From contig JAKSYS010000159.1 of NCBI GenBank assembly GCA_022925895.1, forward strand, positions 1 through 64,000: a DNA stretch of 64,000 bases, written 5' to 3'. Positions 41,966 to 52,723 of this stretch are shown one piece after another. The notes beneath the pieces were generated by a model. The model was not told where the DNA came from. It saw only the letters and a list, made by a program, of their open reading frames with translations, and did no database searches. Every line of letters begins with the position of its first letter. The stretch's first letter is position 1. This stretch comes from Fragilaria crotonensis. Its lineage: Eukaryota > Bacillariophyta > Fragilariophyceae > Fragilariales > Fragilariaceae. The position numbers and the translations under genes are program-made.

Positions 41966-44904
41966 GCGAATTTGGATGCCCACTCTGTATATGGTTTTGT
42001 CTCAAGAACTGTGGAACTGTTGTGTGAGATGGATATAACAAAACAGGGGGCCACGACAGTGTTTCCAGAGACAAGGTGGTATGTTGGAGACCACTTCCAC
42101 TCTCTCAACAGGGTTGACTCGTGTTCTTTAATTTCTTCTGTTGTGGATTGAACAACCAGTTGGTATCTCTCGTCCGGATCCTCGGGTGAGTCAACAACAA
42201 CTACAAGAGCCAAACGACAGGAAACTTCCCATGTTCCCAAAGTCAATTATCATCCAGTCATGTATGGGACCATCGGACTGATAGCAGGGATGACATCGAA
42301 AGGTGTGGACATCTCGTTTGTATTCAGTACAAAAGGTTATTGAGTCGGATTCCTTAAAGGAATCAAAAATCAATCAACTCCAGGGAAGAGCAAGTAAATC
42401 ACGGTGAGTTCTGGTGTCCCATTCAATTTTGTACTGAATTTGTTTACTCGATTTGAATCGATAAACACAGCCAAATGTTGCTTGTCCGGTGCTCTGAAAG
42501 ATTCCATTCCTTGTTGTTTCATCATCATGGTGGCTGTCGGGTACATCAGCATCACCATCTGGTTGCTCCCATATGCGCGTGTGTATGGTGTCGATCATGA
42601 AGGAGTACATTAAACGTTGGGCTGCCTGAAGTTCATATGCAGAACCCTCAATTCGCTTCTGTGCCCGTCTCCCAGGGTGCTTTGCAGCAGGAATTAGAAG
42701 TGATTCTGGACGCTGTGCACAAAAGTTCACTGGAGAGCCAAACCGAGACATATCATCCACAATGTGTAACAACTCATGGAATTTCGGAAACTTCCATGCA
42801 TCCTCGGCATTGCTTTTCTGTCCTTCCTTCCTTATGATGGTTCCCTTTTTCTTACCCTTTTTCTTGTCATCCTCCTTTCCCTCAACTTTCAAGGGAATGG
42901 ACTGTTTGCACATATCCATGAAATTGCGAATGGAATCCTGATGTTTCTTCATTTCATTTGCAACATGTGCTGGATTTGTAGTCTCCCAGTAATGACTCTG
43001 GTTTAGCCAAGCATCGAAACAAAGGAGAGATTCAAGTACTTCAAGGACCTCAGGAACCTTCTTAGTTGTTCTTTTCTCAAGACATGTTTGGATCATTTGC
43101 CATCCTGCTTCATATTGGAAGAGGATGACAAACAAAAAACGAGGCCAACGTTCTGATGCAGTTATCTTTGTCAAATTTGTTACCCCATTGCTGAAATCTG
43201 TTGATGGATACTCCTTTCGGTAGGTTTGGCGATGAGACTTGTGAAATGCTATTGCAAGGTCATCAAAGGCAGCCTTCTTGGATGCTGGAAGACTGTCCAA
43301 TATAAGTTTTGTTACTTTCTCGATGACACCTTTCGAAATGCATGCATTGTCTCCACAGGAGTGGCCCCAAAGATTCCACGCTCAGGGTCAGCAAAGGCAA
43401 TGTGTTCAAATGCATTTTCAAGTTTATGTTGAGACCATCGTTTCCTGAGATCATCATCATTACTCCTGGCAATGAAACCCATATCCGAGGCTACCAGGTA
43501 TTTGCAATGGACATCACAGTTCTTCAGATCATCATAATTGACATCACAGCACCGATGAGGCGTTGGATTCCACTGGTGTGAACACCATACCGACCACACA
43601 GCATATCTCCTTCTTGCATATCTTGAATGATGAACAACACACATGTGACAATGTCGACACAGATTCTACCCTTTGGACCAATTGGCAAATGAACACCACA
43701 CAGTTGTGGTGAACATTTCGAAAGGTCTCAATACAGCATCCAGCTCCTTATGATAGATACGAATGGCATCGCCCATACGAAGTGTCTGCTTCTGAGCTGA
43801 TGAGGACTTCCTCTTTGGGAGAAAGCCATGATAGCCCCATGCCTTGATACTCCTTCTGAATTTTTCTGTAAAAATGGCTGGAGTGAACATGTAGGGTTTA
43901 AGTGAAAAGCGATCATTCCCTGTTACAGAGGTACGATCAATCCATTGGATGATTGGAACAAACAATTGCTTCTGAGGATCTGTGATTAATCGATCATACG
44001 CCTTGCGATAGACACTCCCGGACAGTGCCTCACCCAAAACATTGCTGCCTTTCAATTTGTGGTAGGGCTTCAGGGGATCATTGATATCGATGGCAAGGTT
44101 TTCTGCAGTCATAATGCTTGGATTTTGCAGCAAACTTAGCAACTGTGAAGCGAAGTCAAAACAAATCACATCTGATGGAGAGCCATGATGTACATCCACT
44201 CTTCGTACAAAGGGAAGCAGTCTTTTCCCATTACGAACTGAGTTGATCAGGGCATCAACATTTTTGGCACGCGAGAGTCCACCCACTGGGTTGTAAGAAT
44301 AATTATCAGCAGATGCAGAGCGTGCCCACTCCAGGACTTGACCAAAAGTGTAGTCGGGTGCATTGGCATGGTCCAGGATTTTGAGGAGAGAAACAGTCCA
44401 CTTCTGATCGGTAGTATACATGAAGTTTGAACGAAATGATGGGGCTTCCACATCTTCATCAAGTGCAGAATTCGTACAGGTAAGAATGTTTGGGTCATCA
44501 CTTAACATGGACAAATCATCACTTTTGTTGCAGTCCTCGATGTCCTCACAAGAAGTGCTTTCAACTTCCACACCATTGCCAGCCGGAAACTGCAGAAGGT
44601 TGTCTGTGCCATCAAAATCCATGTGGGGATCATTCACCATATGTCGCCTTAAAAGGGCAGGCCTCTTGTTACTTGTGCATGTGATATTCCCATCCTCATG
44701 AAGACGGCGACGGTGTGAAGCAGAAGCCCCATGTGTTGCTGCATGGTGTGATTTCTTCACAATGAAATTATAACACCCGATGTTTCTATCAATATGCTGT
44801 GTATATGCTGCTTGATTGGAAAAGGGTTTCTTGTTGAAATTCAGGCAGAAGGGGTTTTGACAGAAGAGCAGGGGTGCCTTTGAGGAAGCAGACGAGGACA
44901 ACAT
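41962..44904 (-). CDS. Plavaka-like transposase
   Basis: The ATG at 44904 gives MLSSSASSKAPLLF, followed by a zinc-finger-like CQNPFCLNF...HIDRNIGC. After an acidic stretch comes the catalytic region, starting VPIIQWIDRTSVTGNDRFSL (about 43950), where the Asp is the likely first catalytic residue. Next are FTPAIFTEKFRRSIKAWGYH, MQEGDMLCGRYGVHTSG and a Cys/His-rich CDVNYDD segment (about 43550-43620), GIFGATPVETMHAF (43340-43380), then FPKFHELLHIVDDMSRFGSP and QRPESLLIPAAKHPGRRAQK (42630-42790), both highly typical of diatom members. A C-terminal part with TFRCHPCYQSDGPIHDWMII ends at TAG 41964-41962. The frame changes about four times; the longest pieces are 454 and 308 residues. The stop overlaps the stop of the convergent protease gene. 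Likely cuts at the 24-bp terminal repeats. Confidence 0.78.
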
Positions 44905-45257
44905 TTTGAAGAGAAGGTTTTGAAGAAAGGGTTTTGAAGAGGACGAGTGAAGTGAAAATGAGGTGTTGAAATTGACAGGACACAGATTCACTAAACAGAA
45001 GTTCGGAAAGCGTGCATTCAAATTGTACATTTACTTTGGTACATTTTTGGTGTATGTAAAAATGAAGGGGTGTGGTATGAATTCAAAATTTGAAAACCCT
45101 GCATGAATGTGTAGAACCTACATACCAACTCGGTACTTGGTATGAAATTCAAATGGTGGCAAAAAAGACTATCCCACAAACAGGATTTTCAGTGTTCAAA
45201 ATTTGGCGCACAATCGGAAAGTTTTTCACACAACAAGGAAGCACCACAAATACAACC

Positions 45258-46761
45258 ATGGCATCAATGGCACACCAAACAGCAGCAGGCATGACTGCCT
45301 TAAAGCCCAGCTCTAGGAAACAAAGGAGAGACTTCATAAGAGGCGTGAACGAGTGACCACAGATCCCAATGATCTGATTCAAAGTGACAACGAGGAGGAG
45401 GAGGAGGAAGAAGTGCCACGGAAAATGGATGCAAAACTAGGACAGAAGCATGCATACGGAAATCCACCATCCCTACCTTCAACTATTAAAGTCGGAAATC
45501 AAGTGACAGCCAACTAACATCATCGGTTCCAGGGCTAAGCAGCATAGTGGACATGAGCATGACGGAAAATACAGAAGAGAATCAAATCAGTGTGATCAAG
45601 ACTTGCATCAAAAACACGTGTTCTCTATTTGGAAGTTCTATCAAAAGACTATCATTCTCATTTCAGTGAAGATGAGAAAACACTTTGTGGCTTTATCATG
45701 AAGCACACAAACATTCGAGGAACCGAAAACTGGTGGCTTGGGATGCGGAGAATAGTTGTAAAACACACACTGATCTTCGAACAATGCAATAAAAAACATG
45801 CAAACGAAATTCAAAGGTGAGGAATTGAAGTGAGTGTACTTTGCCAAAGCCCGAGCATACTCACACTCACTTGCATTCAACATCAAACACCTTGCATCCA
45901 GAGGATTCACTTCCAATTTAGGAACGTATGAACACAGCCTATACAGTGGAAGCGAGGAAGAAACCAGTTACCTCCTCAAGATGAGGGATAATATCTGCTA
46001 CTATGCCCAAATCATAGACACCTATGCCCCATGCATTGTCGGCAGCAGCAAGTGGAATAACACTATCAACATGGAGAACCACTGTGCAACAACTGACAGA
46101 AAAGTATGGAGCAAGAAAATCCTGTCCATAAGTGATGAAGCATTCATTTTGCTGTGCCTGATCAACTATGGGAAGAGGTGGTTCGCGGAATTAGTTAAGA
46201 CAGAGAAATGGTAAGTTTATCCGAATGGTTTGTCACAGAACAAACAACAAGAAACTGACTTGTTTTGTTATCACTTGTTGGAAACAGCGAATTGGTACAT
46301 GGACTGATGAGGACAACAACAACCTACCCGTAAGTTACACTATGATACTAAATGAAATGAAAAACCACATCCTAACTTCTGACCAATCTTTGCAATACCA
46401 TGTTCGGCAGCCACCACTTTACACATTCTCCAGGAACAAGGGTGCTCATGATAATGGGGGAGGCTGTGGTTGGTCACAGGTGGGAATGAGGAAATACGAT
46501 GAATTATACATGGCCATCAAGAATGATAGAAAGAAATCAACCACCCCAACATTCAACCAGGAACTACTTAAAATGTTTCTGTCCAGAAGGAAAAAGGAGT
46601 CTGGCCGGGGGGTCAGGAAACAATTTGATGACAAGGGTAAGAAACGCCCACACAAGTGCATTGATGTATTTGACGAGGACTCTGATGAGGAGGATGATAA
46701 CTACTCCAGTCATCTTGCTCCTGAACTTGTCTACAGTGAATTGAAAGTGGAGGCAGTTTAG
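45258..46761 (+). CDS. Transposon accessory protein, unknown function
   Basis: Coding pieces run from an ATG at about 45258 (MASMAHQTAAGMTALKPSSR) through a basic stretch and a poly-Glu run (45390-45415). Next come a helical region with KDYHSHFSEDEKTLCGFIMK (45640-45700), ILSISDEAFILLCLINYGKRWFAE (46115-46190) and a C-terminus with basic clusters (SRRKKESGRGVRKQF, KGKKRPHK) and an acidic DEDSDEEDD tail before TAG at 46759. Similar accessory proteins accompany such transposases in diatoms as far as I recall. Conserved Cys/His patterns are absent, so DNA binding would rest on the basic clusters. Two or more short introns are likely (for example near 45830 and 46210, GGTAAG at 46208), along with frame changes. 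It lies upstream of the transposase, divergent from it, with about 350 bp between. Confidence 0.55.
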
Positions 46762-46959
46762 AATAGATCAGACACTTAGTAATGAATAGTAGAATGGTTC
46801 ATCAAAGCCACACGAATAGGCACAATTAAAACTAATCTCCAACAAAAGTTAAAATGAGCGACAATAACATCTATTATATGAACAATGTCAGCTCAGAACT
46901 ACTGAGGTGATTACTTCATACACACTACACAGCAAACTTCTTCTTTTCGAATATCTAAT

Positions 46960-47165
46960 TCAGGAATTGAAATTCATGATCACAAATGAAGAAGTGGTAT
47001 AGTTCATATATTTAGAGTCCAAGAGTTCAGGAATCCCACCCAGTGTTAGTAAAAATGAGTCAGTGAAATTCAGGAATTGAAATTTTGGAGCTCAGGAATG
47101 CAAAGTATGAGCTCCTATGCAAGAGATGAAAAAGTTCAGGAAAAATAAATTTCAGAGTTCAGGAA
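46960..47165 (+). repeat. Right subterminal TTCAGGAAT repeats
   Basis: Copies of TTCAGGAATT / TTCAGGAAT / CTCAGGAAT at about 46961, 47026, 47070, 47091, 47135 and 47159. They mirror the left-end repeats. Confidence 0.75.
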
Positions 47166-47297
47166 TACGAGGAAACCCGCTTCATACACATGATGTACAA
47201 GCTCTTTAGTCCTAAGTTTTTACCTATATTTTAGGTAAAAATTATGAACAAAAAATTATCATATCAAAGATAATTGGTTTTTCATATCCAAGAGCCG

Positions 47298-47321
47298 ACT
47301 TGGTTTTGGCACCCTTAGATG
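47298..47321 (-). repeat. Right terminal inverted repeat of the 12-kb transposon
   Basis: Pairs with 35329-35352; one mismatch in 24. Confidence 0.85.
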
Positions 47322-48612
47322 GTACTAGCACCCGCGTACCCTCAGTTTCCTCACCCTCCGCAGGGTCATGCAAGCTTACATGAATTCGTGTATCGGATGT
47401 TTCAGAGACTCAAAAACATTGTAGTTCTTGAGTCCCGGGATCGAGTCTCTTACTACTCTAGTTTGGAACTAGCTAAGTCTTCAACCCACCTTTTGACCTT
47501 CCCAGGAGAAGATGTAACTTCCTCATGAGAAAGCATTTCTGACAAACATAGCAGATTCCCATTCAATTGCTTCAGCATTTGATAAGATACAGGTTGACAA
47601 CAACTGTACCTTCAGCAACAGCCAGCTGTGGTGGAACCTTAGATTCAAACCCCAACATCGTCCTCATGGCCAAAGAAGATCACCTGCAATTCAAATGAAA
47701 ATGGCAGTGGAGGCTTGGAGCAGGTGTCATTGCAGCAAGATCCAGATATCCTGACTCACATCCAAGTGATTCCTGCAGTGTGCTGGTGCTGCTGTGGGTT
47801 CATGACCACAAATGCTTGGCTATCCCCCCTATTAGGGCTGCCCCTTTGCATAGTCCTATCCTCGCCAAAAGAGTAGCTCCTCCTAGGGCTACAGACACAA
47901 ATTGCTCTAGAGCAAAGGACAGAGCATGCTCTGGAATATCCCATCCCTCAAATCTGTCTGAATGCTAGGGAAATCAAAAATCGCTGGGTCGACATAGTCC
48001 ATATCATGATCGCCTCAAGGAGCAGTACTCCTTCTGTTGGAGCTGGATACATCTCTGGATGAACCAACCAAACTTGCACCTCTGTGTGCAAGCAAGGTGT
48101 TGAACGAGGGCTACCGTGGAGCTATTCGAGGTCAGGAACTCTACCCATTGCGCATCATTCTTCAGATTGCAAACCGTGCTTCAGGATAGTGGTACATGTA
48201 GTGTGAGTGCTACAGTACTGAGCACTACAGCACTGAGGAATACAGTGCACTGCGAGTATAAGATGGAGTTCAATGTTCAGTACAGTACCGTACGATGTAT
48301 ACGCACTTTTGCGTAGCACGTCCTGTTTTGGTAATAACGAGGACTCGGAGTACTACATACTCCAGTACTCCGTAGTACTGTAGACTGTAGAGTACTATGG
48401 GCATACTGTCCCGAAGTCAAGAGGACACAGGACACATCTCTCGTTCTGTATAATCCGTCCTCCAAAGTCAACGTCTCGCGCGTTCTTCTGCGAGAGGGCA
48501 AGAGAAATCGAAATTTCAACTCCACATTTGCCGCGCCAACTACTTGCGTTCTTCGATCCAACACAAAGCTGGAAAGTGCTGGACCACGTTTGCTTCTGCG
48601 AACCAGAGAGTC
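47322..48612. other. Intergenic, upstream of EDRF1
   Basis: No recognisable gene. It contains a GTAC/CAGTAC-rich stretch (48190-48400), as elsewhere in intergenic DNA here, then the presumed promoter and 5' leader of the EDRF1 homologue. Confidence 0.5.
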
Positions 48613-51600
48613 ATGCCTTCGACAGCGGTAGTATCACAGATGCCCGCCGTGGATTCGAAGGAAAACGACAAGACACGTCCAGCACAGGATGCATTGGATT
48701 TCATTGGTCCTGGCGACGCAGTCAAGTCTCTCTTTTCCGTTCCTTATTCGACCGATAGATCTATGAATGTAGCTGTTCATAACATTGGTGGCACACTTCT
48801 TGTGGATGCAGTTGATGAGGAGGATGTTGTTCTCGTCAAGCCAAGACACCGTCGACGTCTAAGACCCTCGACATTTGATCGGAAGCCTAGTATTCACGAG
48901 GACACCTTTGCCCTTGTCACGTCCATGTTGGGAGAGTCATCAATCAGTAGTGGAAGTGCGGATGAAGACAAGGAGGGTGCGAGCGATGTGAAGAAGAGCC
49001 TTCAGGTTCAACTCCGGCCGCTCGACTCAGCGACAGACCTAACGAATCGATTGCCACCCCCTGAATTTCACTCGGCCATTCCTTTGCCGTCTCGTCCTCG
49101 CGATTACATCAAATGGAAGTTTCACGATTTTCAACTTTTGGTGGGATCGGATGCTCTTGTTTATGGAGATAAACATGCGGTGCAAGTCGCAGATGCGCAT
49201 GAAATGCGAGCCATATTGGAGGGACACGAAGAGAGCGTTCGCAGAGGAGACTTTGTCGCGGACCATCAGCTGGAGCGCTTGCAGCAGCAAGGCAAACCGT
49301 CATATGCGCAGGCTTTGAGTGATAGGAAGAAGACTTTTCAGAAACAGAGCTCGTCCTTCTCAGCCCCGGACTTGGATCAGGTTCAATTGCAGACATGTAT
49401 CGTCCCGTCGTCGACGACTCCTCTGGGAGGCCTTTTGTCGGATCAAGTTCAGCAGCAACCCCATCCACTATCGAGTACCCCTGTGTGTACTGTTATAGAT
49501 GCCTACCTGGACAATATTATGGCCAATGTTCCACAGCTAGCTCTCTGCTTAAGAGAAAAGGGTTTTATCCAAGCTGTCAAACTCTTGGAGACCAAAGACA
49601 TACCTTCGTCGCTCATGCTTCGGTCAACGCTGGAGACGGCAGATGTTTTCTCAATCAGCAAGGTCGATACAACATCTGCAGGGGAGCCACTCTTTTCTCC
49701 TCAAATCATGGAGATGAATGCATCGACGTTGCTTCAATTCCTCAAGGCGAATTGCAACCGCGATAATGCCACGTATTTGCTGCGACGAGAAGCCGGGAAC
49801 ACTGAACTCCAACTCTACGACATTTCGTCGATTGCAGCTCATCGTCAGCGCAAATGGATTTGGTGGTTAGCAACAATGTCTTATCGATTCGCACTGCGCC
49901 TCGGTCACTTAAGTGCCATGGAATCAGCAGGTCGACGTCGTAGCTTTCGTGCTCGCCAACGCAGTCTCTTGGAGAACGCGCTCAATTTGTTGGAAGATCT
50001 TGCCGACATGGATGGCTCTGTTCACGAGACACTTTGTGCATCTGTCAGTGAAAACCTTGCCGACACTTTTCTGTGCACTGCCGTCGACGAAGAAATAGAT
50101 AAACCGATAGCAGAGAAGCCCGCGACGATATCGTCACCGCCGTATGCTCATGTGTCGGTCGACGCACTTGGAAAGGCGCAGGATCACCTGAAAAATGGGA
50201 TCAAGAGATTGCAGCCACTGCTGGAACGCACCAAACTGCAAGCTGGAGATCGACAGGAACGTCGAAATCGCCGTAAAAAAATTGTCGAAGTGACGGATGA
50301 GAATTCTGGTAGCTCTGACGATGAAAAACAAGAACCTGGAGATGAAACTTCCTTGGAACTACAATCTATATCACTTCAACTGTTCAGTATGCATCACAAG
50401 CTAATTAATGTTTCACTCCGACTTGCCGAACACCATTTGAGCAACTACTGGTCATCGAGCGCCATGCAGACTTTGCGAACCGCCGCTCGAACCATTTCTG
50501 ATGCTATTGCCTTATTGCGTCTACGTGATCAAGATGACGAGCATCATCTACAAATGAGTTTGCGCTATCAATTTACCTGGTTGTGGGAACATTGCGGGCA
50601 TTTTGCTCGTTCCTTTGCAGCCGATGGCCTTTGGCGGGAACGAGGTCACGCTTGCGGAGATGACGTCATAAGCGTTTTGCGCGATGTCGAACGAGCAGTC
50701 GTGGTTGAGACTGACGGATACAATCCAAACGATTGGTTCAACTTCGTGTTGGGCGATGCACCCATAACGGATGATACCGGGGGCCTAGTCTCCTTGAATG
50801 AAGTTGGATCGATTGTGGAGAAGAACTTTGCTACAACCATATCTGAAGTTCAAAAAGCAACCAATGTCCTTGACAAACAGAAGTTGATTCAACGTGATGA
50901 ACGAAGAGTCTTAGTCGCCGCGTGCGTCGCATATAGTAGAGCGATTGGAATCTACGAAGAAATTATTCGATTGGAAGCGAAACGCAACGCAACCGAAGAC
51001 GACACCCCGCTGGCCCAAGGATCAGGATCGAATGAGTTCTTGTCGCTCCTGCGTCAACGCCTTGGTGATTCATGCAACGAAATCGGCAAGATCTTGCTTA
51101 GGGAACTGCGCCAACTCATGACTGCCAGTAAAGAACGGTCAGCTGCGGAGGTCATGCTTCACTCTGCCCAGTTTTGGTTTGATCAGGGCCTGCACGCTTT
51201 TGAACTATGCAGAGATCTTCGCAACGTTGCTTTGCTGCGATGCAATCTTTGCCAATGTTGGAAAATTCGAGCCAATGCCAGCTTTGCTGCGGAGGAAGAA
51301 GTGAAGGAAGGGAGCACTCATGCTGAGGAGTGTTTGCAAATAGCAGCCGATCATCTACTTAAAGCTCATGAAGCGTTATGCGAACGTGATGCCGACCCAC
51401 CGACGTGGGATATGGTTAGCCAGGAGCTCGCAACGACATTCTTGGTGTTGGGTGTTCGACGGCGCCAGACTGCGCTAGGGGCAGGAACAACACCTGTTCT
51501 TACGCAATCCCTCAGGCTCAGTCCCGGACAGGAACGAGGTATTGTTGATCCAATGGAGCGAGCATTGAAAATCTACGAAGAGTCAAATAATGCTCATCAA

Positions 51601-52185
51601 GCTGCGGCAGCAAACTACCAGCTGGCACTGTTTTATGCGCGCGTGTGGACATGTCAAAGGGACGAGACGAAGACACGCGAAAAATTGTCTGCCGCTTTTC
51701 ATCATTACGCTTCTGCCCATGCCTACTTTGGGAGCGCACAGTCTGGAAACGAATCGACGTTTGTACTTCTATGTCTCGATTTATCCAACCTTTACGCCGC
51801 CGTTTCCGGGAAGGAATGTCTTTCCAAGGCGCTCGCTAGATGTCTAGACACAACTGACTGCTTCTCACCGACAGTTGTAGATGCCGCACGGGGACGTGGC
51901 GATGAAGCAGAATGGTTTGGTACGATGTCTACGTTAGCGTCGTTGGTTGAGGAGCGTATCTTCAAACTGCTCCTCAGTCTAGTCAAGGAAGAGAAGGCCG
52001 CTGCAGGCGCCGGAGGATCGACGATGCCTCCGTATTACGTTGATGTGTACAGAGCAGCATTGAAGGCCAAAATGGAGATCAAGCAGCGTAATTTGGATGC
52101 CGATGACAAGCCTAGCGTGTTGACTGCCGCCTATGATTTGCTCAGTGCTGTGAAAGCTGTTGATCAACGCCTAAACGGTCAATGA
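48613..52185 (+). CDS. EDRF1 (erythroid differentiation-related factor 1) family protein
   Basis: Single-exon gene of 1190 codons with no interruption. The first ATG with an animal/plant-like start is at 48613 (MPSTAVVSQMPAVDSK); the frame is also open upstream to 48544 but without an ATG. The N-terminal half matches the EDRF1 family: LFSVPYSTDRSMNVAVHNIG followed by TLLVD (residues 42-67), WKFHDFQLLVGSDALVYG (about 168-185), AYLDNIMANVPQLALCLREKG (about 296-316) and LLQFLKANCNRDNATYLLRR (about 374-393). The C-terminal half is a helical TPR-like array (about 480-1180). EDRF1 proteins occur in plants, animals and protists; their molecular role is poorly known, and the animal protein is linked to globin gene expression. 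I infer a nuclear or scaffold role only from the family. The 3' end lies close to minus-strand DNA of the next gene. Confidence 0.85.
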   Translation: MPSTAVVSQMPAVDSKENDKTRPAQDALDFIGPGDAVKSLFSVPYSTDRSMNVAVHNIGGTLLVDAVDEEDVVLVKPRHRRRLRPSTFDRKPSIHEDTFALVTSMLGESSISSGSADEDKEGASDVKKSLQVQLRPLDSATDLTNRLPPPEFHSAIPLPSRPRDYIKWKFHDFQLLVGSDALVYGDKHAVQVADAHEMRAILEGHEESVRRGDFVADHQLERLQQQGKPSYAQALSDRKKTFQKQSSSFSAPDLDQVQLQTCIVPSSTTPLGGLLSDQVQQQPHPLSSTPVCTVIDAYLDNIMANVPQLALCLREKGFIQAVKLLETKDIPSSLMLRSTLETADVFSISKVDTTSAGEPLFSPQIMEMNASTLLQFLKANCNRDNATYLLRREAGNTELQLYDISSIAAHRQRKWIWWLATMSYRFALRLGHLSAMESAGRRRSFRARQRSLLENALNLLEDLADMDGSVHETLCASVSENLADTFLCTAVDEEIDKPIAEKPATISSPPYAHVSVDALGKAQDHLKNGIKRLQPLLERTKLQAGDRQERRNRRKKIVEVTDENSGSSDDEKQEPGDETSLELQSISLQLFSMHHKLINVSLRLAEHHLSNYWSSSAMQTLRTAARTISDAIALLRLRDQDDEHHLQMSLRYQFTWLWEHCGHFARSFAADGLWRERGHACGDDVISVLRDVERAVVVETDGYNPNDWFNFVLGDAPITDDTGGLVSLNEVGSIVEKNFATTISEVQKATNVLDKQKLIQRDERRVLVAACVAYSRAIGIYEEIIRLEAKRNATEDDTPLAQGSGSNEFLSLLRQRLGDSCNEIGKILLRELRQLMTASKERSAAEVMLHSAQFWFDQGLHAFELCRDLRNVALLRCNLCQCWKIRANASFAAEEEVKEGSTHAEECLQIAADHLLKAHEALCERDADPPTWDMVSQELATTFLVLGVRRRQTALGAGTTPVLTQSLRLSPGQERGIVDPMERALKIYEESNNAHQAAAANYQLALFYARVWTCQRDETKTREKLSAAFHHYASAHAYFGSAQSGNESTFVLLCLDLSNLYAAVSGKECLSKALARCLDTTDCFSPTVVDAARGRGDEAEWFGTMSTLASLVEERIFKLLLSLVKEEKAAAGAGGSTMPPYYVDVYRAALKAKMEIKQRNLDADDKPSVLTAAYDLLSAVKAVDQRLNGQ

Positions 52186-52723
52186 GCAAATCTCCTGGAC
52201 TGGTCAGCGCAAGAAAAGTGTCGGTCGTGAATGCATTTTCTTCGTTTGAATGCCCAACAATCCCCAGCGCCGCAATTGTGAGCCCACCATGTGAGATTTC
52301 TTCTAAGAAAATGGAGCTTCTTGATCGCATATTGCGCTGATAATGGAGGAGTGACGACAGGGTATGAATTGCGGTATCATGGACTGCGTATGATAGTCTT
52401 TGCCGGGGACGACAGCCATTTACAAAGTCTACTAAGTGAATATGCTCAATCCCGGTTACGTTCATATGCCACTATACGAATCAAACATGGTTGACCACGG
52501 GCAGCGGGGGAAGGTGATTCCAAAAACATTCGAACGGCTTCCGACGAGAACATATCGATCGTTGGAGTGATTATCAGTGTAGCCAGAATCGCGACTTGAT
52601 GTACAATTGATTTTCCAAGACACACTTCACTCCAGCCATCCAAGCTACTGGTAGGATACATGCAATCTAAAGGGTTAGTCCTGATTTCATACCACTTGGC
52701 ATCAATTTTACGTCGCTCGTCGC
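52186..52723. other. Gap between convergent genes, unassigned minus-strand open frames
   Basis: Two minus-strand open frames (52465-52142 and 52727-52446) cover the gap. The second lacks an ATG at its start and abuts the stop of the gene at 52724-53356. They have no recognised motif. They may be the 3' UTR of that gene or a small unknown gene overlapping the end of EDRF1. Confidence 0.35.

Larger units (their letters stand above)
35329..47321. mobile_element. 12-kb Plavaka-like (CACTA-clan) DNA transposon with protease gene
   Basis: The termini are 24-bp inverted repeats starting CATCTAAGGGTGCCAAAAC, with one mismatch (35329-35352 and 47298-47321). Both ends have subterminal TTCAGGA-type repeats (35396-35545 and 46960-47165). 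Inside are three genes: a plus-strand multidomain protease/acetyltransferase (37631-41965), a minus-strand transposase (41962-44904) and a plus-strand accessory gene (about 45258-46761). The left 2.2 kb is non-coding and contains a tandem duplication and an inverted repeat. The target duplication is unclear; AT on both sides cannot be told from the palindromic end. The family name rests on transposase similarity recalled without a search. Confidence 0.78.

Noticed and set aside
44420-44701. Plus-strand frames opposite the transposase
   Set aside because: Shadows of the minus-strand transposase coding sequence.
49039-49468. Minus-strand open frames inside EDRF1
   Set aside because: Overlapped by an intact 1190-codon gene with family motifs.
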